A stretch of DNA of 62,600 nt from an uncultured Senegalimassilia sp. (GTDB taxonomy: Bacteria > Actinomycetota > Coriobacteriia > Coriobacteriales > Eggerthellaceae), in NCBI RefSeq assembly GCF_934636665.1, contig NZ_CAKUAT010000017.1:1-62600 (forward strand), written 5' to 3'. Below the pieces are notes generated by a model. It had not been told where the DNA came from. It saw nothing but the letters and a program-made list of their open reading frames with translations, and searched no databases. Below, one piece after another: positions 27,666 through 35,680 of the stretch (position 1 is the first letter of the stretch; every line of letters begins with the position of its first letter). Position numbers and translations under genes: made by a program.

Positions 27666-28955
27666 ATGCCAAGGCATACCGATAAACTGGCCAACATGGC
27701 GGCGTCCGCGCGCAAGGCGCGGGCCCGCAACATAAAGCTCGCGAAGCTGTTTAGCTTGATCATCGTCGTAGCCGCCGCATTTGTCGGCGGCTTCGCCGTT
27801 CGCGGAGACGTGGAGTTGCTCGATGCGCTGGGCCTTACGCAGCTCACGGGCACTCAGGATGCGAAGGCGAAGGCCGCGCAAACGCAGCAAACCTACAATT
27901 CGCTTTCTGCTCGCGTGGGCGAGGTGGAGACCATCGTGAACAAGGACAGCCTTGATTCCTATGATCTTGACACCGCTACCACCAAGATGCTCGATGCGTT
28001 CGCCGTGTCCACGCAGGACCCGTATCTGCGCTATTACGACGCAAGCCGCTTCGCCGCTTCATCGTCTACCTCTGACGCTTCCGACAACGGCGGCGGCGTC
28101 GGCGTGCTGTTCAGCGAATACAATGGAAGCGCTTACGCGGTCGACGTGTTTGAGGGATCGCCGGCGCAGATGGCCGACGTGCAAACCAATGACGTGGTGG
28201 TTTCCATCGATGGCGACCGCAGCCATGCTTGGACCGCTTCGGAGGTCACCCAGGCGATCAAGCGCGACCAGGGCTCGCAGGTGGTCATCACCTGGCGGCG
28301 CGGCTCCTCGCTTGACGACACCAAAGGCACCGAGTTCACCACTACGCTCACCGTCACGGACCAAACGGTCAAAAACGTCGCCACCGAGCTCACGAACAAC
28401 GTTGGCTATATCCAGCTGAAGCAGATCACGCAGAATTCCGCACAGCTCGTGCGGCAAGCCATCGTCGATCTGGATGCAAGGGGGGCGCAGTCCTATGTTC
28501 TTGACCTGCGCGACAACCCTGGCGGATACCTCACGCAAGCCGTGGATATCTCCAGCTACTTCATCAAAAGCGGCACCATCGTGCGCATCACCACGAAGAG
28601 CTCGGATGAGACCACGAAAAACGCTACAGGCGACGTGCTTACTGACAAGCCTCTGGTAGTGCTCGTCAACGGCAACACCTCGTCTTCGGCCGAGGTCATC
28701 GCCGCGTCGTTGAAGGATAACGAACGAGCCACCATCGTGGGCACCACTACGCTGGGCAAGGGCTCGGTGCAGGTTACCCATGAGCTCACGTTCGGTGGCG
28801 CGCTGCGCTATACGGCCGCGTACTACAAAAGCCCCCTCGATCATGACATCGATGGGCTGGGCATCAACCCCGACATCTCCATCGGCCGCTCCGACGATGA
28901 CGACAATCAGAAGTCGTTGGCCATGGAGACCGCGCAATCCATGGTGCGTGAGTAG
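27666..28955 (+). CDS. S41-family C-terminal processing peptidase (CtpA-like)
   Basis: A 429-residue membrane-anchored serine peptidase. A basic N-terminus is followed by one hydrophobic span (about 30-46), then a PDZ domain (about 125-205, GVGVLFSEYN and DVVVSIDGD) and the S41 catalytic domain. The catalytic serine lies in GNTSSSAEVIAASL and the lysine in TTLGKGSVQ. Placement after ftsEX fits a role in processing cell-wall enzymes outside the membrane, as CtpB-like proteases do; that is inference. GAGGAG precedes the ATG. rnr starts at the base after the stop. Confidence 0.9.
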   Translation: MPRHTDKLANMAASARKARARNIKLAKLFSLIIVVAAAFVGGFAVRGDVELLDALGLTQLTGTQDAKAKAAQTQQTYNSLSARVGEVETIVNKDSLDSYDLDTATTKMLDAFAVSTQDPYLRYYDASRFAASSSTSDASDNGGGVGVLFSEYNGSAYAVDVFEGSPAQMADVQTNDVVVSIDGDRSHAWTASEVTQAIKRDQGSQVVITWRRGSSLDDTKGTEFTTTLTVTDQTVKNVATELTNNVGYIQLKQITQNSAQLVRQAIVDLDARGAQSYVLDLRDNPGGYLTQAVDISSYFIKSGTIVRITTKSSDETTKNATGDVLTDKPLVVLVNGNTSSSAEVIAASLKDNERATIVGTTTLGKGSVQVTHELTFGGALRYTAAYYKSPLDHDIDGLGINPDISIGRSDDDDNQKSLAMETAQSMVRE

Positions 28956-30977
28956 ATGGGTCGCACGCGCAAGCACACGCGTCGCCGCCCGCGCCCCAAT
29001 CCTCACGGCGTTTTAGTGGTCCATGCGGGGTCGTTCGGCTTCGTGCGGACGGCGGAAGGGGAATACTTCATCCCGGAATCGAAGATGGCCGGCGCTTTCG
29101 ACGGCGACTTGGTGGAAGTAGCGCCGCTTCCCGCGCGAGGCGCGTCTGGCGGCGCGCACGTCGACCGGCCGGCGGCGCGCGTGCTGCGCGTTATCGACCG
29201 AGCGCATGACACCGTGGTGGGGCGCTATGAGGTTGCCGAGCCTTTCGGCGTGGTGGTGCCCGAGGACCATAACATCCCCTATGACATTTTCACCATGCGC
29301 GCCGATTCGCCGGATATCCCCGATGGGGCGCTTGTGCGCGTTCGCATGACGGCGTACCCGTCTCGGCATGAGGCCGCGTGCGGCGTTATCGAAGAAGTGC
29401 TCGGCATGGCCGACGAGGCAACCGTCTCCGTTGAATCCATCATCGCTCGCGCCAAGCTTGAAACCGTGTTCTCGGAAGGCGCCTTGGCGCAGGCCGATGC
29501 GGCGGTTCTCGACGAAGTGGGCGCTCTTGCCGCGGGGTACCGCGATATCCGCGATCGCATGGTGTTCACCATCGACCCGGCAGATGCCCGGGATTTCGAC
29601 GATGCGCTTTCCCTGGAGCCCGCGGAGGACTTCCGCAAGCACGGCGCCGCGTGGCGCTTGGGCATCCATATCGCCGACGTGTCGCATTATGTGGAGTGGA
29701 ACAGCTCGCTCGACCTTGATGCTCGGCGCCGCGCAACCAGCGTTTACCTGGTCGATCGCGTCATCCCCATGCTGCCCGAGCAGCTTTCCAACGGCTTGTG
29801 CTCGCTCAATCCCGGCGAGACCCGCAGGTGCATGACGTGTGACGTATACCTTGACGAGGACTGGAGGCCCGTCGGCTACGACCTGTACCCGGCGCTCATG
29901 CGCTCATGCGCTCGTCTGACGTACAACCAGGTTCTCGATGCGCTGCAGGGCGCGCCGCTCGGCGCTTCCGGCACGCTCGACGGCCTGAAAGGCTGCGCGG
30001 TAGGTCAGGATATCGACGAAGCCATCATGCAGCGCGTGAGGAGCCTGAGCGGTTTCGCCCAGGCGCGCATCGCGTACCGGCAAGCTGCCGGCGGCCTTGA
30101 CTTCGAGTTCCCCGAGGCCCGCGTGATCCTCGACGCGTCGGGCAAGCCCTGCGGGGTGGACCTGCGCGTGAAGAACCAGGCCACCAGCCTGGTCGAGGAG
30201 GCCATGATCTTGGCCAACGAGGTGGTGGCGGCGCATCTGCACGAGCGCGATTTCCCCGCCTTGTACCGCGTGCACGAGAAGCCTTCGCCGGACAGCCTTG
30301 CGGCGTTGCTTCCCGTGCTCTCGGAGTTCAGCTGGTTCGGTCGCATCAGCCCCGAGCGTTTCGTGGCCGGCGATGTGCACGCCGTGCAGCAGGTGCTTTC
30401 GGAAAGCCAGGGGCGCCTTGAGGCCGACCTTGTGCAGGCGCTCGTGCTGCGCGCTATGAAGCGCGCGTGCTACAAGCCTGAATGCGAAGGGCATTACGGC
30501 TTGGCAAGTTCGGCGTATGCGCATTTCACCAGCCCTATTCGCCGTTACCCTGACCTTGTGGTGCATCGCATGCTGCGCGCGCAGCTGACGCGCCGTCCGC
30601 AGCGTTTCGAGCAGGAGGTCGCGGCGCTGCCTTGGATCGCGGAGCATTCCTCGGATATGGAGCGCGTTGCCGAGAAGGCGGCCCGCAAGTCGCAGGAGCT
30701 CAAGCTTGCCGAGTACATGTCCCGCTTCATCGGGCAGGTCTTCACGGCGGTGGTGTCGGGGGTTGCTGCGTACGGCATGTACGTGAAGCTCGACAACACC
30801 GCGGAAGGGCTGGTGGCGGCCAGGCATTTAGGCGGCGAATATTTCGCCCTCGATGCAGCGGGTTGCATGCTGGTCGGTCAGGACAGCGGACGCGTGTTCC
30901 GGTTGGGCCAGCGTGTGGATGTGGTCCTTGAGGCTGCGGACGCCCGGGCGGGCCGTCTTGATTTCCGCCTTGCATGA
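28956..30977 (+). CDS. rnr: Ribonuclease R
   Basis: A 673-residue RNase II/R-family 3'-5' exoribonuclease, shorter than the 813-residue E. coli enzyme. The N-terminus has an OB cold-shock-like region (GVLVVHAGSFGFV), the RNB catalytic domain follows with the metal-binding aspartates in DPADARDFDDALSLE, and a C-terminal S1 domain begins near IGQVFTAVVSGVAAYGMYVKL. RNase R degrades structured RNA and works with SmpB-tmRNA, both encoded 17 kb downstream. The short basic N-terminus (MGRTRKHTRRRPRPN) replaces the usual helix-turn-helix region. ATG follows the ctp TAG directly. Confidence 0.94.
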   Translation: MGRTRKHTRRRPRPNPHGVLVVHAGSFGFVRTAEGEYFIPESKMAGAFDGDLVEVAPLPARGASGGAHVDRPAARVLRVIDRAHDTVVGRYEVAEPFGVVVPEDHNIPYDIFTMRADSPDIPDGALVRVRMTAYPSRHEAACGVIEEVLGMADEATVSVESIIARAKLETVFSEGALAQADAAVLDEVGALAAGYRDIRDRMVFTIDPADARDFDDALSLEPAEDFRKHGAAWRLGIHIADVSHYVEWNSSLDLDARRRATSVYLVDRVIPMLPEQLSNGLCSLNPGETRRCMTCDVYLDEDWRPVGYDLYPALMRSCARLTYNQVLDALQGAPLGASGTLDGLKGCAVGQDIDEAIMQRVRSLSGFAQARIAYRQAAGGLDFEFPEARVILDASGKPCGVDLRVKNQATSLVEEAMILANEVVAAHLHERDFPALYRVHEKPSPDSLAALLPVLSEFSWFGRISPERFVAGDVHAVQQVLSESQGRLEADLVQALVLRAMKRACYKPECEGHYGLASSAYAHFTSPIRRYPDLVVHRMLRAQLTRRPQRFEQEVAALPWIAEHSSDMERVAEKAARKSQELKLAEYMSRFIGQVFTAVVSGVAAYGMYVKLDNTAEGLVAARHLGGEYFALDAAGCMLVGQDSGRVFRLGQRVDVVLEAADARAGRLDFRLA

Positions 30978-31029
30978 ACAAGTTCAAGTCACGGGTCGAA
31001 ATGCTGCGCAAGTGAAATAAGATGATTGC

Positions 31030-31064
31030 AAAGTCCCACGTCACAGGCGTGGGACTTTGTTTTC
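31030..31064 (+). terminator. Strong Rho-independent terminator after rnr
   Basis: An 11-bp perfect stem (31030-31040 with 31048-31058, 7-nt loop) is followed by GTTTTC. It ends the ftsEX-ctp-rnr unit. Confidence 0.9.
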
Positions 31065-31100
31065 CCGACCGAAGAAAACGTGAACGAGATTCCGTTTGCC

Positions 31101-31128
31101 TTGAAAACCCTACCGTTTGCACTACCAT
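31101..31128 (+). promoter_or_regulatory. Predicted promoter of the fatty-acid operon
   Basis: TTGAAA (31101-31106), a 16-nt spacer and TACCAT (31123-31128) lie about 70 bases before fabK. I could not recognise a FapR or FabT operator. Confidence 0.4.
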
Positions 31129-31197
31129 TTTCGGGTACGCGGTTCCCGCCTTATCAGGCGTGTTCGAAGTAATATTTCGTGAATAGGATCTATGTAT

Positions 31198-32160
31198 ATG
31201 AATACCCGTATCACCGAGCTTTTGGGCATTGAAGCGCCCATCATCCAGGGCGCCATGGCGCGCATCGCCGATGCCAGCTTAGCCGGCGCCGTCAGCGCCG
31301 CCGGCGGCCTTGGCATCATCGCCTGCGGAGGCGCCCCGCTTGAATGGGTGGAACAGCAGGTGGCGGCTGCTCGCAAGATCACCGGCAACCCCATCGGCGC
31401 CAACGTCATGCTCATGGACCCGAATGCCGCCGAGCTTGCCCGGCTGCTCGTCGATCTGAAGATCGACGTGATCACCACCGGCGCCGGCAGCCCCGCCAAC
31501 TATATGGAGATGTGGAAAGAGGCCGGCATCAAGGTCATCCCCGTCGTCGCCACCACCGCGCTCGCCAAGCGCATGGAGCGCCTGGGCGCCGACGCCGTCG
31601 TGGCCGAGGGCACCGAAAGCGGCGGGCACGTGGGCGAGCTTACCACCATGGCCCTGGTCCCTGCGGTGTGCGACACCGTTTCCATCCCCGTCATCGCGGC
31701 CGGCGGCATCGCCGATGGGCGCGGTGTGGCGGCCGCGTTCGCGCTGGGCGCCGAGGGCGTGCAGATGGGGACGCGCTTCCTCACCGTTGAGGAGTGCACC
31801 GTTTCCGATGCGTACAAAGAGCGCGTTTTGGCCGCTAAGGACTCGGACACCATCGTCACGGGACGCGGCAGCGGCCATCCCGTCCGTTGCCTGAAGAACA
31901 AGTTCTCTCGCAACGTCCGCAAGCTGGAGGCCGACCTGACCAAGAACGGCGACGAGCTCGAGGCCATGTATGTGGGCAGTCTGCGTCGTGCCGTGGAGGG
32001 CGATGTGGACAACGGCTCCATGATGGCCGGCCAGGTTGCCGCGCTTGTGCATGAGCGCAAGACCGCGCAGGAGGTCATCGATGAGCTGATGGCGCAGGCG
32101 CAGGCCGTCGGCGCGCGCAACCTCCAGCAGGCCGCCGACGCCAACGCGGCGCGCGGGTAG
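31198..32160 (+). CDS. fabK: Enoyl-ACP reductase II (FMN-dependent FabK)
   Basis: A 320-residue TIM-barrel flavoprotein of the 2-nitropropane dioxygenase/FabK group, which reduces enoyl-ACP in fatty-acid elongation. IEAPIIQGAMARIADASLAGAVSAAGGLGIIA, AEGTESGGHVGE, VIAAGGIADGRGVAAAFALGAEGVQMGTRFL (read in shorter pieces) and HPVRCLKNKF mark the FMN and substrate sites. Two in-frame ATGs exist; 31198 sits nine bases after AGGA and is preferred over 31192. It leads fabD-fabG-fabF-fabZ-accDA. FabK rather than FabI implies resistance to triclosan-type inhibitors in general. Confidence 0.93.
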   Translation: MNTRITELLGIEAPIIQGAMARIADASLAGAVSAAGGLGIIACGGAPLEWVEQQVAAARKITGNPIGANVMLMDPNAAELARLLVDLKIDVITTGAGSPANYMEMWKEAGIKVIPVVATTALAKRMERLGADAVVAEGTESGGHVGELTTMALVPAVCDTVSIPVIAAGGIADGRGVAAAFALGAEGVQMGTRFLTVEECTVSDAYKERVLAAKDSDTIVTGRGSGHPVRCLKNKFSRNVRKLEADLTKNGDELEAMYVGSLRRAVEGDVDNGSMMAGQVAALVHERKTAQEVIDELMAQAQAVGARNLQQAADANAARG

Positions 32161-32169
32161 GGGGTCGGT

Positions 32170-33102
32170 ATGAACCCGGTATTCATGTTCTCGGGCCAAG
32201 GCGCCCAAAAGCCCGGCATGGGCGAGAGCCTGTTCGGCATTCCCGAGGTCAAGGCGGTGCTCGATTGCGCTTCCGACGTGCTCGGCTACGACGTAGCCGA
32301 CCTTATGACCAGCGCTCCTGTCGAAAAGCTCAACGACACGCGGTATGCGCAGCCGGCCACCTGCGCGCTGTCCGTGGGCATCGCCTCTGCCCTGCAGGCG
32401 CGCGGTGTGCAGCCGCAGGCCGTGCTCGGATTCTCGTTGGGGCAGGTCAGCGCCCTGGCGGTTTCGGGCATGCTCACCTATGAGGAAACGTTCTCTTTCG
32501 TTGCCGAGCGCGCTCGCCTTATGGCGCAGGCCGCTGCCGAGCGTCCGGGCGTGATGAGCGCGCTGCTCAAAGCCGACGGCGAATCGGTCGCTCAGCTGTG
32601 CGAAGAGTGCGCGCAGGGCCAGGTGCTCGTGCCCGCGAACTTCAATTGCCCGGGCCAGATCGTCATATCGGGAGAACTGGCCGCCGTCGAGCGCGCCGAA
32701 GCCGCCTGGGAGGCGGCAGGCAAGCGGTGTGCCCGCCTGGCCACCTCCGGTGCGTTCCATAGCCCGCTTATGCAGTCGGCCGCCGATGAGTTTGACGCGT
32801 ATCTGGCGAAGGTGGATTTCAAGCAGCCTTCCGTCCCGCTGATCTGCAACACCGATGCGCAGCCGCTTTCCGCCGAGGCGGCGCGACGCCATCTGGTCGA
32901 TCATCTGACCCATCCGGTGCGCTTCGAGCAAAGCGTGCAAGCCCTGGCCGATCAGGGCGCCTCCGTGTTCGCCGAAGTCGGCTTCGGCGGGGTGCTGTCG
33001 AACCTGGTCAAACGCATCGACCGCAAGGCGGCGCGCCCCTGCATCCAGGATGCGGCGTCCTTCGATGCCTTCGTTTCCGAATACGCCGAGGATAAGGAAT
33101 AG
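32170..33102 (+). CDS. fabD: Malonyl-CoA:ACP transacylase
   Basis: A 310-residue acyltransferase that loads malonate from CoA onto acyl carrier protein. FMFSGQGAQKPGMG opens the domain, the catalytic serine is in GFSLGQVSA (usual form GHSLGE), and the catalytic histidine is in SGAFHSPLM. GLU-type loop NCPGQIVISG is present. It lies nine bases after fabK. Note that no acpP or fabH is found in this operon, although both are often beside fabD. Confidence 0.95.
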   Translation: MNPVFMFSGQGAQKPGMGESLFGIPEVKAVLDCASDVLGYDVADLMTSAPVEKLNDTRYAQPATCALSVGIASALQARGVQPQAVLGFSLGQVSALAVSGMLTYEETFSFVAERARLMAQAAAERPGVMSALLKADGESVAQLCEECAQGQVLVPANFNCPGQIVISGELAAVERAEAAWEAAGKRCARLATSGAFHSPLMQSAADEFDAYLAKVDFKQPSVPLICNTDAQPLSAEAARRHLVDHLTHPVRFEQSVQALADQGASVFAEVGFGGVLSNLVKRIDRKAARPCIQDAASFDAFVSEYAEDKE

Positions 33103-33105
33103 CAC

Positions 33106-33870
33106 ATGAGCGAATCTCAAGATACCACCCGCCGCGCGGCCCTTGTCACCGGCAGCTCGCGCGGTATCGGCCTTGCGGTCGCCGAGCAGCTGGCGGCTGC
33201 CGGCTTCAACGTGGCGCTGAACTGTTCGAGCGAGGCGGGCCTTCCCGCGCTGCGCGAGCAGGCTAGCCGCATCGCCGGCGAACATGGCGTGCAGGTAGAG
33301 GCCATCGCGGCAAGCGTGGCCGATGAAGCCCAGGCGAACGCGCTGGTCGAGCAGGCGCACGAGGCCTTCGGCCGCTTGGATGCCGTGGTCAACAACGCCG
33401 GTATCACCCGCGACGGGCTTATGGTGCGCATGAAAGACGACGACTTCGACCGCGTCATCGATGTGAACCTGAAGGGCACCTTCCATATCTGCCGCGCCGC
33501 CGGCAAGATCATGATGAAGCAGCGCTACGGGCGCATCGTGAACATGTCATCCATCTCCGGCGTCGGCGGCAACGCCGGCCAGGCGAACTACGCGGCATCG
33601 AAGGCGGGCGTCATCGGGCTGACGAAGACCATCGCCCGCGAGCTTGCAGCCCGCGGCGTCACGGCCAACGCCGTCGCCCCCGGCTTCATCTCCACCGACA
33701 TGACCGACGCCCTGTCCGAAAAGCAGCGCGAGGCCATCGGCGAGCAGATCCCCATGAAGCGCTTCGGCACGGTGGACGACGTCGCCCATCTGGTGGGCTT
33801 TTTGGCAAGCGAGGAATCCGGCTACATTACCGGGCAGGTCATCTGCATCGATGGAGGTTTGGCACTATGA
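33106..33870 (+). CDS. fabG: 3-oxoacyl-ACP reductase
   Basis: A 254-residue NADPH-dependent short-chain dehydrogenase/reductase for the first reduction in fatty-acid elongation. The cofactor motif is TGSSRGIG, then NNAG, the catalytic Ser in NMSSISGVGGN, Tyr-x3-Lys in NYAASKAG, and the C-terminal GQVICIDGGLAL. It starts three bases after fabD and its stop overlaps the fabF ATG by four bases. Confidence 0.95.
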   Translation: MSESQDTTRRAALVTGSSRGIGLAVAEQLAAAGFNVALNCSSEAGLPALREQASRIAGEHGVQVEAIAASVADEAQANALVEQAHEAFGRLDAVVNNAGITRDGLMVRMKDDDFDRVIDVNLKGTFHICRAAGKIMMKQRYGRIVNMSSISGVGGNAGQANYAASKAGVIGLTKTIARELAARGVTANAVAPGFISTDMTDALSEKQREAIGEQIPMKRFGTVDDVAHLVGFLASEESGYITGQVICIDGGLAL

Positions 33871-35147
33871 GTCAGGTAATCGATACGTCCGCAACGCGCC
33901 GTCCCGACGGCACCCACCGCGTGGTCATCACCGGTATGGGCGCGGTCACGCCCGCCGGCGTCGGCGTGGACGCGCTGTGGGATGCGGTGATGGGCAAGCG
34001 TTGCTGCATCGGCGCCATTTCGCACTTCGATCATGAAGCGTTCGATGTGCACGTGGCGGGCGAGGTGCGTGACTTCGACCCGACCGAGTATGGGCTGTCC
34101 AAGAAGGAGGCGCGCCGCTTCGAGCGCTTCGTCCAGTACGCCATTGTGGCCGCCGACGAGGCCATGGCCCAGTCCGGCATCGATATGGAGCAGGAGGACC
34201 CCACGCGCGCGGCCGTCATCTTCGGCGCGGGCATCGGCGGCATCGACGAACTGGAAAACGGCTTCTACACGCTGCACGATAAGGGTCCCAAGCGCGTGAG
34301 CCCGCTGTTCGTGCCCACCATGATCGGCAACATCGCGGCAGGTCACCTGGCCATCCGCTACGGCATGCGCGGCGAGTGCATCGACGTGACCACCGCTTGC
34401 GCCACCGGTGCGCACAACATCGGCGCCGCTGTGCGCTCCATCCGCCACGGGTACGCCGATATGGCGCTTGCGGGCGGCTCGGAGGAGTCGGTCAACCCCA
34501 TCTGCATCGCCGGTTTCGCCAACCTGGGCGCCCTTGCCAAGGTCGACGATCCCGCCCAGGCCTCGCTGCCCTTCGATGAGCGTCGCTGCGGTTTCGTGGC
34601 GGGCGAAGGCGCCGGCGCCGTGGTGCTCGAATCCCTCGAGCACGCCCTGGCGCGCGGTGCGAAGCCCTTGGCCGAGATCACGGGCTTCGGCTCCACGGGC
34701 GATGCTTACCACATGACCGCCCCCGAGCCTTCGGGCGAGGGCATCCAGCGCGCCATGCTCCAGGCGCTGTCCGAAGGCGGCTTCACGCCCGCGGACCTTG
34801 GCCACGTCAACGCCCACGGCACGGCCACTCCGGCCAACGATTCCACCGAGTCGCATGCGCTGCTTGCTCTGTGCGGCGAAGAGGGGGGTCGTAAGGTGCC
34901 GGTGGTGTCCGTGAAGGGGACGACGGGCCATACGCTCGGCGCTGCCGGCGCGGTCGAGGCCATCGTCACGGCGCTTTCCGTCGCCAACGAATGCGTGCCG
35001 CCCACCACGGGCTTCGCGCAGCCCGATCCCGACTGCCCCGTCAACGTGCTCACCGAGGCGAAGACGGGCTATCCGCAGAAGGTGGCGCTGTCGAACTCGC
35101 TGGGCTTCGGCGGTCACAACGCCGTGCTCGCCATCTCGCCTTTCTAA
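33867..35147 (+). CDS. fabF: 3-oxoacyl-ACP synthase II
   Basis: A 426-residue condensing enzyme that extends acyl-ACP with malonyl-ACP. The active-site cysteine is in DVTTACATGAHNIG, and the two catalytic histidines are in NAHGTATPANDSTE and KGTTGHTLGAAGAVE. The C-terminal NSLGFGGHNAVL is typical. The first 15 residues are an extra polar lead. The ATG at 33867 overlaps the fabG stop (ATGA), so the genes are coupled. Confidence 0.95.
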   Translation: MSQVIDTSATRRPDGTHRVVITGMGAVTPAGVGVDALWDAVMGKRCCIGAISHFDHEAFDVHVAGEVRDFDPTEYGLSKKEARRFERFVQYAIVAADEAMAQSGIDMEQEDPTRAAVIFGAGIGGIDELENGFYTLHDKGPKRVSPLFVPTMIGNIAAGHLAIRYGMRGECIDVTTACATGAHNIGAAVRSIRHGYADMALAGGSEESVNPICIAGFANLGALAKVDDPAQASLPFDERRCGFVAGEGAGAVVLESLEHALARGAKPLAEITGFGSTGDAYHMTAPEPSGEGIQRAMLQALSEGGFTPADLGHVNAHGTATPANDSTESHALLALCGEEGGRKVPVVSVKGTTGHTLGAAGAVEAIVTALSVANECVPPTTGFAQPDPDCPVNVLTEAKTGYPQKVALSNSLGFGGHNAVLAISPF

Positions 35148-35211
35148 GACGCAGCGTCGCATCCCCTCCCATTCAGCGGGCGCAGCCGCGCCCCATTCTA
35201 AGGATCTACCC

Positions 35212-35661
35212 ATGGAAACCATCCAATACCCCTGCGGCCGCGACGTCATCGAGCGCGTCTTGCCGCATCGAGACCCGTTCGTGTGGGTCAGCCGCGTGCT
35301 CGAATGCGAGCCCGGGGCAAGCATCACCGCCGAGCTCGATGTCGACCCCGAACTGCCCCTGTTCGCGGGCCATTTTCCCGGGCATCCGGTGCTGCCGGGC
35401 GTCATCATCATGGAGGCGCTCGCGCAAACCGCATCGTTTTGCGCTCTTGTCGGTCGCGATGAGCCCGGCGTGCTGGGCTTTTTCGCCGGCATCGACAAGG
35501 CGAAGTTCCGCCACCAGGTGCAGCCCGGCGACGTGCTCACCCTGAAGGCTGATATCGTGAAGAACTCCTCGCGCATGGTCGTTGCCGAGGTGCAGGCGCT
35601 CGTCGGCGACCAGGTTGCGGCCACGGCAACGCAGAAATACGTCATGGCCAAGGGCGCATAG
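35212..35661 (+). CDS. fabZ: 3-hydroxyacyl-ACP dehydratase FabZ
   Basis: A 149-residue hot-dog fold dehydratase that removes water from 3-hydroxyacyl-ACP. LPHRDPFVWVSRV and GHFPGHPVLPGVIIMEALAQ contain the catalytic His and Glu. The length is normal. It follows fabF by 64 bases, the largest gap in the operon, and is 19 bases before accDA. Confidence 0.95.
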   Translation: METIQYPCGRDVIERVLPHRDPFVWVSRVLECEPGASITAELDVDPELPLFAGHFPGHPVLPGVIIMEALAQTASFCALVGRDEPGVLGFFAGIDKAKFRHQVQPGDVLTLKADIVKNSSRMVVAEVQALVGDQVAATATQKYVMAKGA

Positions 35662-35680
35662 GGTTTTCGAGGGGTTTGAC